DNA of 64,000 bases. It comes from Agapanthus africanus (lineage: Eukaryota; Streptophyta; Magnoliopsida; Asparagales; Amaryllidaceae). The notes under the pieces were generated by a model. It was not told the origin of the DNA. It worked only from the letters and a program-made list of their open reading frames with translations, and made no database searches. The DNA is taken from contig CM057338.1 in NCBI GenBank assembly GCA_030015575.1, positions 634,748,189 through 634,812,188 of the forward strand, in the 5' to 3' direction. Of this stretch, positions 11,993 to 24,934 are shown piece by piece; within the stretch, counting starts at the first letter, position 1; each line of letters opens with the position of its first letter. The position numbers were made by a program, and so were the translations under genes.

Positions 11993-12139
11993 ATTACATG
12001 ATTTTTTCGTTGCCATGGGGAGGCTGGCCGTGGGCTTGACTTGGGCATGGGTCCGCTTGACCTGGGTTTGGGCCCACCTGGCTTGGGGTTGACTTTGATT
12101 TTGACTTGGTCAACCGGGGTGAAAATTTTTACCCCAACA
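11993..12139 (-). mobile_element. Start of the minus-strand LTR
   Basis: On the minus strand this begins TGTTGGGGTAAAAATTTTC, a typical LTR 5' end. The bases beyond it (plus 12,140-12,144, GACGT) are inside the RT of copia-3, so the LTR inserted into that element. It continues at 1,592 once copia-1 is removed. The far copy of the GACGT duplication would lie left of the window or in unrecognised sequence. Confidence 0.65.
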
Positions 12140-13380
12140 GACGTAAAGACCGCTTTTCTAAATGGAAATTTAGAGGACTGTGTTTATATGGACCAGCCAG
12201 AGGGTTTCTTTCAGAGTGGGAGCAGCGGGAAGGTGTGCAAGTTGCTTAAGTCCATTTATGGACTGAAGCAGGCATCGCGGAGTTGGAACATCTGTTTTGA
12301 TGAGACAGTCAAAGAATTTGGCTTTATAAAAAATCCAGATGAACCATGCATCTATAGTAAAATTGTAGAATGAACTGTCGTATTCCTCGTTTTATACGTG
12401 GATGACATTCTTTTGATAGGTAATGACATTCCTATGCTACAATTTGTCAAAGGGTTTTTGTCACACAGGTTCTCCATGAATGACCTTGGTGATGCCTCTT
12501 ACATTCTGGGGATCCGGATCTATCGAGACAGATCCAAGAGGATATTAGGACTTTCACAGTCCAGGTACATCGATACCATACTGAAAAGATTCAGTATGGA
12601 AGATTCCAAGCACGGTAATCTACCGGCTTGTCACGGGATCACCCTCTCTAAAGAGATATCTCCCAAGACTGATTTGGAAAGGGATCGCATGTCTATTATA
12701 CCCTACGCTTCTGCGGTAGGCTCTATAATGTATACGATGTTGTGTACCAGACCGGATGTAGCTTATGCACGGAGTGTGGTAAGCCGGTATCAGTCAAACC
12801 CTGGGGAGAAACACTGGATAGCGGTAAAGAACATTCTCAAGTACTTGAGGAGGACTAAGGAGATGTTCTTGGTGTATGGCGGAAAAGACCTCCAGATCGA
12901 GGCCTTTGCTGACTCCAGCTTCCAGAGTGACAAGGATGATTCCAAGTCCATGTCGGGTTATGTCTTTACCCTCAATGGAGGGGCGGTGTGTTGGAAGAGT
13001 TCCAAACAGGAAACCGTTGCTGACTCGACGATGGAAGCGGAATATATCGCTGCATCTGATGCCGCAAAAGAAGTCGTCTGGATGAGGAAGTTCTTGATAG
13101 AACTTCAGGTGGTTCCGTCCATTGTTGATCCAATACCTCTATATTGCGACAACAACGGGGCTAGAGCTTTAGCGAAGGAACCCAGGTCCCATAAGAAGTC
13201 CAGGCACATCTTGAGGTGGTATCACCTGATCAGGGAGATCATGGGTCGCCAAAAAAAAAGGTTCTGAGAGTTGCTACGGAAGATAACACTGCTGATCCAC
13301 TCACGAAGGCCTTACCCCAGACTCAGTTCGAGCGGCTGATCGAGATGATAGGTCTTCGATACGCCAGTACATGGCCTTAG
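12140..13380 (+). pseudogene. Copia-3 RT-RNase H fragment
   Basis: The 3' part of a copia pol. It starts at DVKTAFLNG in the RT palm and continues with YGLKQASRSWN, the catalytic YVDDILLIGND (about 12,395-12,425) and RNase H, ending in TWP-stop at 13,378-13,380. It is close to the copia-2 protein but distinct. Breaks are an in-frame TGA (12,371-12,373) and a frameshift in an A-run near 13,251-13,260. The left side was cut off by insertion of the minus-strand LTR; gag, protease, integrase and 5' LTR are not in the window. Active-site residues remain, but the gene is dead. Confidence 0.9.
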
Positions 13381-13394
13381 TGCAAGTGGGAGAT

Positions 13395-15426
13395 TGTTAG
13401 TGTATATACCCTAGAGGCCATTACTGTATCATACTAGTTTGTATATTACTTAATGGAAGCTTGGGATATTCACAGTTGTATAGACAATATTGCTCAGAAT
13501 GGTAGTATGCTACTTTGTTTGTTTCTACTTTAATGTGTGTACATGTGTTTCTTTTAGCATATCGCCTATACACATTAGTGGAGCCTTTAGGATCTTTTCT
13601 TGATTACCAGCATTGTGATGGCAGTCATACTTGTGGGGGCTGGGTAATCTATAAGCACATCCTTATACAGGTCCCTAGTCATAGGACTATCGAGACAGGG
13701 CATCGATACTCCAGAGTAGACTAGCGTATATGCTTCTCATCCCAGCAGGGGAGATGGTCTGTCCCACAGCCGTCAGTACGTCGTACTTGAGATAGTTTGC
13801 GGGTGATCGTTAGGTTACGAGTATACTGGACAGGACTCGTCGGGAACTGTTGGTTGGTACTATACCTATCGTCAGTTATCAGTTCCCAGGTGACATGAAT
13901 ACAGCTTAGTCCGCTGACTTGACACTGTCACTTCGCTTCGAGTGTGTTCCCACTGTACTTTGATTACTACCCTACCACGGCTCAAAGGAGTCGTGCAAAT
14001 AGGTAGTTGTTGGGTGCAGTCCCGAAGCACTTGGAGGCAGTGACGGTTAGACAGGATTCGTCTCTCCCGGTATTGGGGGTTGACATCGCGCTATGTCTAG
14101 GAGAGCCATTACACAAAGTCCCTGGCCAGGGCAAGCGAGATATACTGGTAGGTTTCCAGTGTTATCTCAGGGTGTTCTGGGATACACTCCGACAGGACTT
14201 GTACCGTTATTAGGGCACTGACGTTTACCGCCCCCCTAGGCCCGCCATGCGATACTCTTAGACGATCAGACCGTACTGTACGGAGATGTCACATTCAGGC
14301 TCAGTAGGAGTTCAGATGGGTTCACCTCGTCAGTCTTCTTATCGGCATCTACATGGGGACCGTTACGTACAGCTTGTACCGCTTGCGGCCTGTGGTTAAA
14401 TCCACTGCCAGCGTAGTGTCAAGTCTTTAGAGTCCCATACAGAGGGTTATTCGCCTTTGGGCAAAACAGAGTAGAGGTCGCATGGTTTTGCGACGGGGTT
14501 CGTTCGCATCCGCGCACTTGTGCACGTTTGGTGTCCGGGCAGCTAATACTAGCGGGCTTTCGTTTAAGTCAGATCCTAGTATATGTTTGGGGATTGGTTT
14601 TATCTCATTGTATTCGTGTTCCTCGGAACATGGATACGGGTGTGTATGCACAATTGACTGAGGCAGAGGCAGAGGGCTTTCATTAGGGTAGATGACCGTT
14701 GTCTTTTTCTTAACCCTAATGTATATGTGAAATATGATTATTAATATTAATTAATTATAATTGTGTTATGGTTAGGGTTGTTGACCATTTGACTATGGTT
14801 GACTTGTTGACCTATGTTGACATATTGACCATCATTTCACATGAAGGATGCTCTTTGATTCTTGCAAAATTCATTAATGTGAAATGATAATGGTCATTTC
14901 AAGTTAACCATCACTATTATCTTTGATTAATTATTTAATTATCATAATTCATATATATGTGAGAATGGTTGATATTATCCTTATTCTCTCATGCTCATTC
15001 TCTCTCATCCTCTTCCTCTCTCTCAAAGCTCTCCCCTCTTATGAGTTGAGAACCATTTTGCTTTTGAGATAAAACACCAAAATTACTCTCTACTCATCCT
15101 AAGGTTCTTGGTTTAGCACACCAACCACTTTAGTTACCTTTAGGTTGAGGTAGGAGCCAAAGGTAGAAGCCCTCGGGTGGATCTTTCTTCGGCAAGAGAA
15201 GGCAACGAGGAGGACCCGTTCATCCCACTCCAAGGAGCAAGAAGAGAAGGAGTTCAAGACTTAGGTATAACTCTTTAACCGAGTAGCTAAATCTTTTAGC
15301 ATGGTTATTAGTTTTTGTTTAGCAAATATCCTCCTTTTAGTTCATGTTGCCTTGAGTTCTAAAAATCGATTTTTTATACCGTTTTCGCCTCCCCGTAAGC
15401 ACCGGGGTGGGCAACGTGGACTTACA
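13395..15426 (+). repeat. Copia-3 3' LTR
   Basis: It begins TGTTAGTGTATATACCC directly after the polypurine tract GTGGGAGAT. It is related to but clearly diverged from the copia-1 LTR. I place the end at GTGGACTTACA (15,426) because the copia-4 LTR ends in a similar way (55,890). No second copy is present, so the end is an inference. The LTR is about 2.0 kb with no gene inside. Confidence 0.65.
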
Positions 15427-16870
15427 GATATTCTAGATGAGATTAGGTGTACTAAGTTAGATTAGGGTTTAGAAGTAAACTAGTATAGTTTCCTAGTTGC
15501 GAACCCTAGAATAGGTTTACACCCACACGCACACACATGCTTACTTGTTATACCTATACCTGGATGATGAGGATAGTGGATGATATTTGGAGATGATTCG
15601 ATGATATTGGGCATAGTGACATGAGATCGGTGACGTGTTGTGATTCGTATTTGGGATACGACATGAGATTTTAGCGGGCCTTTGGACGTGTGTTTCACAC
15701 ACGCTGTTATATTTAAATAGACGGTATCGATTTGTGCTAGACTTAGATCAGTACCCCAATCATAAGATATGATGATAAGGATACCAGATAATTGATGAGA
15801 TGAATGTTATATTGACCCGTACCCAGCTTTTGGGATGCCGTACGATGATTTACCGTACGAGCTTTATATTGATGATAGATCCGCACTCATGACTCGAGGA
15901 TGTCATATGATATTGCATCGTACGCGGTACCTTTGAGGCGGGATCACCGACTTATATATATATATATATATATATATCGACTCAGATTTAGGCGGTTTCC
16001 ATACCCCTCCTGATTGACTTGTTAGTTAGAGCTGTAGTTTTGCTAGTAGATGTTAGGCTAGGCCGATGTCATACCTATTTCAAAAATACTAACGAATCGG
16101 GAGTATTTCAAAGATAGGCAAAAGGATCCTACGGATATTTTCAAAAGGTGAATCTTTTCATAAAAACACCGTAGCACTTATTTTCCTAAAAACCCCGATC
16201 CGTCTTCTTCCAATGGTAAAACAGTATGATATAGATACATTGTTGTAGATACTACACTGTTGTGTTTATTATTCATTTGCCGCATATTCTTGCTTTTCGC
16301 ATCGCATTGCATGTTTAAACATGTTTATTGTCATATCAAACACATGTTGTTAGGACACTATCACCATTATCGTTGATGCATATGATCCACGTACACCTGC
16401 TTGCCGGCTCACACACTTCATCATCGATAATTGCCATGTCACTACATAGTAGGATTATTGCATCAGGATACGACTCCTTGCATGACATACTTGCGTACAC
16501 ACATATTGTACCCCCATATTTACACATACATAGATGATTCTGGCTTGATTAGAGATTTGGGAACCGCAAGATACTCTTTAAAACTGATTCATTTTAAAAG
16601 AGCGGTTTCCCTCCATATGTGCATATTACTATTCCATGTTTCATGATATACTTATATGCTTACATTTCTTTTAGATGTCGCATACATCATGCTTTTTGAT
16701 TAGACGCATTGAGATATGTTGTTTCCATGATATTTCTGGTTTTGGGAACCGTGGGTATTTCAAAGAGAGTATGTAATTGTTTTAAAAACCCGGTTACACT
16801 TGATATGATATTTCAGTGCGTCCACCATGTGTTTTCTCGGTGCTGAGAGCGACATGTGAAACCCGATTCG
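15427..16870. other. Intergenic stretch without recognised content
   Basis: AT-rich sequence with short ORFs only and no protein or RNA motif that I recognise. A perfect (TA)n run lies at about 15,953-15,977. It may be flanking DNA or a decayed element interior. Confidence 0.5.
15953..15977. repeat. (TA)n microsatellite
   Basis: A run of 12 or so TA dinucleotides seen directly. Confidence 0.9.
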
Positions 16871-17045
16871 TGTTGGAGATAGTGCCCTTAGAGGCAATTA
16901 TTGGATCACATGCACGTGATTGCAATGATTGAGGGAGGACCTATGCCGGTAGAACAGTCTTACTCAAGATGATAGTATGCTATCTGGTTTATCTTTATCA
17001 TCGTGTACTGCTTTAGGTCACATGCATCGTGTACTGCTTTAGTTT
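16871..17045 (+). mobile_element. 5' terminal fragment of a copia LTR
   Basis: It begins TGTTGGAGATAGTGCCC, then AGAGGCAAT, and later GATGATAGTATGCTATCTGG. The last stretch is shared word for word with the copia-1 and copia-2 LTR starts. Homology stops at 17,045, where the Athila-type internal region begins in mid-leader. A short duplication (CATCGTGTACTGCTTTAG, twice) lies at the junction. It may be the left part of the LTR whose right end is at 55,331-55,890. Confidence 0.75.
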
Positions 17046-17705
17046 GCATATTAATACGGACTTTAAGGGGCACGGCCAAATCCAGATTAGGTGGGGAGTT
17101 CATTACCCTTCCTAAGCCCCAAAAATCACAAACTTGCATCCGCATTTACCCCCATTAACTAAAAAAAGATCTAGAGATGACTCTAATGACCGTCGCGCTC
17201 ACTTAGGACAAGAGAAGGCCGTAGGTAATTCATTGCTTATCCGCGTTTCTTTTGTGGTGTTTAAGGCATGTGTGTCGAAGGCTAGTGGTTACTTAATTAG
17301 GCCCACTACTTACATAGTGGAGAACCTCCCACTTACCTGGCACTTACCTGGCCACAGGAAAGACAAAGAGACAGTAGAGGATTGATCCTGCGACTTGTCT
17401 TTTGGCAGTTAGGAGTGGTCTAGAGCTTTGACCTAGGTGACCACTAGATTTTAGGGTTGCTTGTTGCATTTGTTGTGATCGCATCATTTTTCAAAAATCC
17501 GTATCATTTTTTCAAAACAAACACCAAAACACTTCATTCATTTCCCCTAATTATATTCACACTGCCACTTGTACTAAACTCTTTTTAGTGCAAGATAGGA
17601 TGGACACTGGATTCTAGTGCCCGACTTGTTCGCGTTCCCACGATCGACCCCGAAGTCGGTATTTCTATATTTACCTCTCCTTTACCCACCACCACACCCA
17701 CATCG
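17046..17705 (+). other. Leader of Athila internal region 1, 5' truncated
   Basis: Homologous to 45,862-46,513 of internal region 2. The first roughly 450 bp of leader, the primer site and the 5' LTR are missing. No gene is recognised here; translation is expected from the ATG at 17,706. Confidence 0.8.
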
Positions 17706-18995
17706 ATGGATCCTTCTCCATCGAACTTCTTTACCACTAATCTGCCGCCGTCCGTAGGTGCGCAGAATCCACCCCGCATCTCTCTCCAAGAGAGGTGCTA
17801 TCCTATGCGAGGTCCTCTTTCGACCTGCTTATCCATTCCACCAGCCAACGGGGATAATTTTGAGATTAAACCCCAGTACATCAACCTTCTACCCAAATAT
17901 CACGGTCTCAAGTCTGAAGATGCATACGTCTTTATCACCAAATTTGAAAATGTATGCGCAATGATTGGTACGTCATAACTTTCAGTGGATGCTATGCGTC
18001 TACGTCTTCTTCCATTTACCTTGTGCGATATAGCCGAGAAGTGGCTGTATAACACTACCGCATATTTCATTAAGAATTGGGAAGAATTCGTTGCGGCATT
18101 CCTTAAGAAAATCTACCCTATGCAAAAGACAGCTCCAGTCCGTAGAGAACTAAATCAATTCACCCAGCTTCCGACTGAACCATTCTCGAAATGCTTAGAA
18201 CGCTTCAGGGATCTTTTGGTTCAATGTCCACATCACGGCATCCCGAGATGGAATCTTTGCTGAATCATATATGAGGGCATTAACCCTACCACTAAACAAA
18301 ACCTTGAAAACATGTGTCAAGGCATCTTTATGACCAAAGATGATGGGGAAGCTTCGAAATTTTTAGAAGAGTTCGCTGAAAAATACTTACAGTGGGAGAG
18401 TGGAAACCAGTCATCGTCTAGGGGTGGCGTACACCAAATTGATGTGTCCATAGGTGTTCGAGCTGAAATGGCAGCAATGCAAAAGAAGGTCGAGGCTATG
18501 GAACACAAATTTTTAGCAGCCTCCCTAAATCCGATGTCGCTCCCTAAAACTGTATGTGGATGCTGTTCTGATCCTTCTCATTTGACGGAAGAATGTCCAT
18601 TGAATTCTCCGTTTCAAGGTCAAGAGCATACCAATGCCGCATTTCAAAGACCTAGAAACGATCCATATTCTTCCACGTATAATCAGGGTTGGAGGAATCA
18701 CCCTAACTTTGCTTGGAACCAACAACACAACCAAAACACGGTTCCAAACCAAAATAATTTCCAAAGGGCTCTTCCACCACAACAGAAACTACTTCAACTC
18801 ACTCAGCACCCCTACCAGTCACAAAATTTTCTAAACCAGGTCAATCCTCCTGCACATTCTAATCCTATGCAGTTGACCTGTTCTGACGAGTTCTCTCATT
18901 TCACACAAACCATGAAGTCACTCTTGTCAAATTTCATGGAAGTGTCGGCTGAGGTTAGGTCATCCGTCAGTGAGATAAAGAAAATCTCAGCGTCC
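17706..18995 (+). pseudogene. Athila-1 gag remnant
   Basis: The capsid precursor of a Ty3/gypsy element. The retrotransposon gag core is visible as WLYNTTAYFIKNWEEFVAAFLKKIYP and as EPFSKCLERFRDLLVQCPHHG. A knuckle-like CGCCSDPSHLTEEC box (around 18,547-18,595) and a Gln/Asn-rich tail follow. In-frame stops are TAA (17,976), TGA (18,261) and TAA (18,996, CAA in the sister copy). The TAA after IGTS is shared with internal region 2 (46,782), so that stop predates their split; the later stops differ. Confidence 0.9.
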
Positions 18996-19016
18996 TAAGC
19001 AGAGAGTATCAGAACA

Positions 19017-20159
19017 ATGGAAGCAGAAATTGCACGACTTAAAGCCGAAATGAGTGCGAGAGAAAAAGGGAAACTTCCGTCTCAACCCCTACCGAATCCT
19101 GGGCATTACAATGTAAGTGCCATCACAACGTTGAGATCGGGGAGAGTGCTGAATAACCACGTTGGGGAAGAAATTGATGATATTGAAAATCCTATCAATA
19201 ACACCCTAGCTGAGACCTTTCCTCACACACACACTTCTACTTCTGATCCTTGTTCTTCTACCCTACCACCTTCTCACGAGCCTATTCTCCGTTTCCCACA
19301 AGGCTCGTTACCTCAGCAACCCTCTTCTAGTCCTCCACAGAAGATCCCCATTCCTCTTTTGGGATCACGTCTACAAACACCACCTTCTCCTATGATGGAC
19401 CCAGCTCTCATTGCTAAAGCTCCTTATCCGAATCGGTTAAGGGGTAACAAATCGATTCCACATATGGAGAAGACTCTGGAAATGTTCAAACAGGTTAACA
19501 TCAACATCCCTCTCCTAGATGCGATTCAACAAGTCCACGCTTATGCGAAAATTCTTAAAGACTTGTGCACTAGGAAGAGAAAGACTCAAGTGCCAAAGAA
19601 GTTCTTCATGTCTAATAATATTAGCACTGCTTTTATCCCACATCTACCAAAGAAACGTAAGGACCCAGGATTTCCTACGATATCGATTTCTATTGGGGGT
19701 AAAAACATCAACCATACTCTTTTAGACCTTGGCGCAAGTGTTAACCAACTTCCATATTCTGTCTATGAGCAGTTAGGGATTGGAGAGTTGAAACTAGCTC
19801 ACTGCACTATCCAAATGGCAGACCGTTCAATCACCAAACCTAGGGGTGAACTAGAGGATGTGTTGATAAAGGTCGAGGAATTTGTATTCCCTGTGGACTT
19901 CATTGTTCTCGATACACAACCTGTAGCGAACTCCCGGAGCCAAATTCCGGTGATTTTCGGTGGACCATTCCTTACCACTTCCAATGCTGTCATTAACTGT
20001 AGAAACGGTTCAATGAACTTATTCTTTGGAAATATGACCATTGAATTAACATCTACAAAATTGGAAGTCAGCCATCAGAACCCTCTGCTCATATACTTGA
20101 TGTGTGCTCTGTCCACGAGATTGCTCCCGAAAGTTGCAGAGTTGATGAACTTTTCTTAG
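19017..20159 (+). pseudogene. Athila-1 gag end and protease remnant
   Basis: This 380-codon frame starts in the gag tail (GKLPSQPLPNPGHYNV, then ITTLRSGRVL, a hallmark of this group). It continues into an aspartic protease with DLGASVNQLP at 19,725 onwards and the later IPVIFGGPFL flap-like region. The protease motif is intact here, unlike in internal region 2. A frameshift near 20,060-20,150 separates it from RT, and one base is inserted near 18,998 relative to the sister copy. Confidence 0.88.
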
Positions 20160-20460
20160 AAGATCTCGACGACACTACCACATCACTATTTGATCCTGCA
20201 CACTATCTTAGTGAGGACACCATTTTCACGCTTGAGTCTGACACTCCTGACTCATCACCATCCGAGTCTGTATCTTTTACCGGCTATGAGCTTCTTGGTG
20301 ACTCCGAAAATCATTCAATGATCCCACCTTCTATTATTTCTCCGCCAGCATTAGATATCAAAATTTACCTTCTCATCTTAAATATGCATATTTAGGTGAG
20401 AATGAGTTTTTACCGGTTATCATATCTGCTTCTCTAGCATCAGAGCAAGAGAATGCACTT

Positions 20461-23238
20461 TTGACGGTATTGAGATCTAATAGGCAGGTGTTTGGTTGGA
20501 CCAAGGCGGACATCAAAGGGATTAGTCCCTTGATTGTAGAACATCATATACACTTGATGGATGATGCCAAACCAACCCGAGAACCACAGAAACGGTTGGA
20601 CCCCGACATGAAAGATGCGGTGAAGAAAGAGATCGTCAAATGCCTTGATAATGGTATTATATACCCAATCTCCGATAGCCAATGGGTGAGTCCAATTCAT
20701 GTCGTTCCTAAGAAATCTGGCATCACTGTTATTACCAATGAAGCAAATGAGTTAATTCAGACATGTGCCCAAACTGGGTGGCTTGTATGTATTGATTACA
20801 GAAAACTCAATGCCGCTACGAGGAAAGACCACTTTCCTCTACCTTTCAATGATCAGATGTTAGAACGCTTAGCTGGACGTGAGTATTATTGCTTTATGGA
20901 CGGATACTCTGGCTATAATCAGGTCCCCATTGCCAAAAAGGATCAAGATAAAACCACATTTACTTGTCCTTTTGGTACCTTTGCTTATAGACGCATGCCC
21001 TTTGGGTTATGCAATGCTCCCGCTACATTTCAGCAGTGTATGATGGGGATATTTTCTGACATGGTCGAGAATTTTTTTGAGATTTTCATGGACGATTTCT
21101 CGATTTTCGGAGACTCTTTTTCTGACTGCCTATCGAATGTTGACGCAGTTCTTACTCATTGCAAAGAGAAGAACTTAACCTTGAATTGGGAAAAATGTCA
21201 TTTCATAGTCCAAAAGGGAATTGTGCTTGGACACGTTATTTCACGAAAAGGCATTGAGGTTGATAGAGCTAAGATAGATGTCATTCAAACCTTCCTCATC
21301 CCAAAAGCGTCAAGGATATCCGATCATTTCTTGGCCATGCAGGCTTTACAGGAGATTCATTAAGGATTTTAGCAAAATTGCTAGACCTTTAACTCTTCTT
21401 TTGGCCAAGGATATGACCTTCCATTTTGACTCGGATTGTGAGGCAGCATTCGACTCACTCAAACACTCCCTCACTACAGCCCCCGTTCTATCATCTCCAG
21501 ATTGGGACTACCCCTTTGAGCTTATGTATGATGCATCAGATTTTGCAGTTGGTGCAGTCTTATGACAACACATTGAAAAGATGCCACACGTGATCTATTA
21601 TGCGAGTAAGACCCTGAACGATGCTCAAATTAACTATACAACTACCGAAAAAGATTTTTTGGCAGTTGTATTTGCATTAGAAAAATTCAGGCCTTACTTG
21701 ATTGGCTCACCAATAGTTGTGTACACTGACCACTCCGCCTTGAAACATCTTTTGGCGAAGAAGGATGCTAAAGGTTGCCTAATACGTTGGATCCTTCTAT
21801 TACAAGAATTTGATCTTGTTATCAAAGATAAGAAAGGATGTGAAAACGTTGTAGCCGACCATCTTTCACGCATCACTTCTTCACCTGTGACCCTGCCGAT
21901 CAATGATTCGTTTCCAGACGAACAACTCTTGAACGTATTCGATGAACCTTGGTTTAGGGATATTGTGAACTATCTTGTCACGGGACTTATACCCAGCGAT
22001 TGGTCAAAACAGGACAAACATCATTTTCTATCCAAGTAAAACACTTTTACTGGGATGATCCATATCTGTTTAAGTATTGTCCTGACCAGATCATTCTCCG
22101 GTGTGTCCCGAATGAAGAGTTCAAGAGTGTTCTATCTTTTATTCATGATCAGGCATGTGGGGGTCACTTCGGTCCTAAAAAGACAGCGGAGAAGGTTTTG
22201 CAATGCGGATTTTATTGGCCGACTTTGTTCAAAGATGCATTTGATCATTGCAAAACCTGTACACAGTGTCAACACATGGGTAGGATTTCCCGAAGAAATG
22301 AGATGCCCCAGCAACCCATCTTTGTGGCTGAAATTTTCGATGTTTGGGGTATTGACTTTATGGGTCCCTTTCCCAACTCATTTGGGAATCTGTATATACT
22401 GCTTGCGGTTGATTACGTCTCAAAGTGGGTTGAAGCCATTCCATGTCGCACTAATGACAAGAAAGTTGTCATTAAGTTTTTAAAAGAAAACATCTTTTCG
22501 CGATATGGACACCCACGCGCTATCATTAGCGATAATGGGACACATTTCTGCAACAGGTCTTTGGAGACTTTGATGCAGAAATACGCAATCAACCACAGAC
22601 CTTCGACACCCTATCATCCCCAAATGAGCGGGCAAGCTGAGATTTCGAATAGATAGATCAAACAAATCCTGGAGAAAACTGTTGCGAAGAATAGAAAAGA
22701 TTGGTCGACCAAATTGACGGATGCTCTTTGGGCATTCCGAACTGCATTTAAAACCGATCTAGGGATGTCTCCATATAGGTTAGTGTTTGGGAAGGCTTGT
22801 CACTTACCGGTCGAGATTGAGCATAAAGCATTGTGGGCTATTAAAGAAATCAACTTTGATTTAAACCAAGCCTACAACTTTCGGAAGCTGCAATTAAATG
22901 AGCTAAGCGAACTCCGCGATGAAGCTTATGATAACGCTGTAATCGTAAAGAATAGGACTAAGGTTTTTCACGATAAAAACATTTTGAGGAAAACATTTAC
23001 TCCTGGTCAGCAAGTCCTTCTTTATGATTCACGACTACTCCTTCACGCGGGTAAGCTACGATCTCGGTGGAAGGGACCTTTTATTGCGCGGTCTGTATAC
23101 CCGCACGGGGCAGTTGAGGTAGAAAATGTTAAAAACGGCACATTTTTCAAAATTAATGGACATAGATTAAAGCTGTATTTTTCCACTGACCCCGCGGAGG
23201 AGCTCCTGTTCTTACAGGAACCATTTTATCTTGATTAA
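20461..23238 (+). pseudogene. Athila-1 RT-RNase H-integrase remnant
   Basis: The reverse transcriptase has CIDYRKLNAATRKDHFPLPF and the catalytic FMDDFSIFG (aspartates at 21,091-21,096), both intact. RNase H starts with [26 protein letters not shown] follows. Integrase has the zinc-binding HHCC region (22,140-22,280), [16 protein letters not shown] and QAEISNR. Breaks are one-base losses near 21,290, 21,345 and 22,035, TGA at 21,563 (GGA in the sister copy) and TAG at 22,654 (CAG in the sister copy). The last piece runs to 23,238. Confidence 0.92.
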
Positions 23239-23441
23239 AATTCCTCCGTCTCACCTCCATGTCCTGTAAATTACTGCATCACTCTTTTGAATGGAGGTGA
23301 GTGAAAAGAATAAGTTTGGGGTAGGATCTTCACTTAAATATTTTGCCCCCACTAATAAATTCCTCCAAGGCTTACAGATTTTTTTGTAGATATAGCGGTT
23401 GGAAACAGTGAGGACACTGTTGAAAACAAGTTAGGGGGAGG
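23239..23441 (+). other. 3' untranslated part of Athila-1, first piece
   Basis: Matches 52,048-52,250 of internal region 2 and has polypurine runs such as AAGTTTGGGGTAGG. It is interrupted by the inverted LTR insertion at GGAGG. Confidence 0.8.
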
Positions 23442-23481
23442 TGATTGAATGATTTTTGTTGTGTTTAAGTAAATCAAATGA

Positions 23482-23499
23482 TCCCCGGCAACGGCGCCA
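23482..23499 (-). other. Primer binding site of the inverted LTR
   Basis: The minus strand reads TGGCGCCGTTGCCGGGGA, the tRNA-Asp-type primer site known from Athila-group elements. It lies 2 nt inside the LTR end. Confidence 0.9.
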
Positions 23500-24580
23500 T
23501 TTGATTGTAAAAGAATTCTTGTTTATATAGTTGGAAATTGTATACATTTCACAACCAAAAATTATTTGACCGCAATCAATTACGGTGTCGGATGTAGATC
23601 GTTAGCGAGTGCGGATCGTCCACAGGGAAAGTGTAATAGTTTGTCTTTTGAATTAGATGAGTCGAAACTTTAAAGAAAACAAAACAAAACAATTCAAGAT
23701 TTGTATTTGAAGTTCAAGAATTAGAAAATCTAGATCTAATAACAAGAAAAAGATAGAATCAAGAATTGATAGTTTGATAATTTTTCCAACCAAATATCAA
23801 GAATCGAAATGAGGCTCGTAGGAATCGATCGGATCTATAGATGTGATGTAATCTTACAATTACGTATTCTTATCCTTCGATGAATTGACACTAGATTGAT
23901 GATGATCGACAAGAATTAGGGATTTCTTTTGAAACTAGGGTTTCATCTTATCCCTTGTTCTTTCATAAATATCATTCACATTCTAGCCTTTAGTAATTTC
24001 AAGAAACGATCGTAGATCCCTAATTTCGAGCGATAACAATCAAGAAAGTATCGCAACGAAACTAGGTTGTCGATTCTTGAACTTGCTAGGGTTTACAAAA
24101 CTCGTAGGACTCAAGAATCGTATTAAGATTTGTTATATCATCTTTCTATTGATCGTCTCGACTCCTTAACGAGCGGAGTTTTACTCAAACATCACAATAA
24201 GAACAACAATTACAAATTGAGATCTAATCATGATGCAAGAATTAAAAGAAAGCAAGATTAAAGAATTTCATATTTTATTTATATTAACAATTTCATTACA
24301 TTCGCTCAAGAACTACAAGAGGAAGAACTCGATCGTCGATTTGGCTTCGCTCGTCTCCGTGAGTCGCGGATCGGCTTGGATCACTTGCCCGATTGAAGAT
24401 CGGCTCGGCTCCTAAAAGGTTGAAGGCTTCTTGCTTGATTGGTACTCGGGATCTTGAATTTGGAGTGGAATTAGGGTTAGGGTTTCGCACAAGTCTTGTG
24501 GAAGAAAATGGAGAATTGAAGAAGACTAAAGATTAACAAAGATTGATTAATGAACAACCTCAACCCTTAGATCTAGGCTC

Positions 24581-24590
24581 CTATTTATAG
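24581..24590 (-). promoter_or_regulatory. TATA box of the inverted LTR
   Basis: The minus strand reads CTATAAATAG inside the LTR. It corresponds to CTATAAAAGG in the two forward LTRs. Confidence 0.7.
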
Positions 24591-24884
24591 ATCTCAAAAC
24601 CCTAGATCTAGGATTTGAATTTTAAGTTTCCCTCCAATAGTTTGTTGAGGAAATTTGAATTTCCCTCCAAAAGTTAGTTAGAGGAGAAGGTTCTAGATGT
24701 GATTAGTTAGGAGGGAGCTTCTAGAAAAGGTTAGATAGGAGCTTAATTAGGATTAGCTTTGCTTAATGATCTATGCTGATCTGGCAGTAGCTTCGCGAGA
24801 ATTCTGGAATTTGACATATCTTTCTGAGCTGTAGGCCTTGAGATATGAATTTTTCAGTAAAAATAATTTGCTGACCTGACTAAA

Positions 24885-24934
24885 CCGCCACGGAACCGCG
24901 GCGCAAGCCAGCTCCCGCCGCGGTTCCGCGGCGC
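24885..24934 (-). repeat. Double-palindrome hairpin module (inverted LTR)
   Basis: The minus strand has GCCGCGGAACCGCGGC, the stem GGCGGGAGC-TG-GCTTGCGCC, then GCCGCGGTTCCGTGGC. Relative to the forward LTRs the stem pairs changed together (GGCA with TGCC there, GGCG with CGCC here). Confidence 0.85.
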
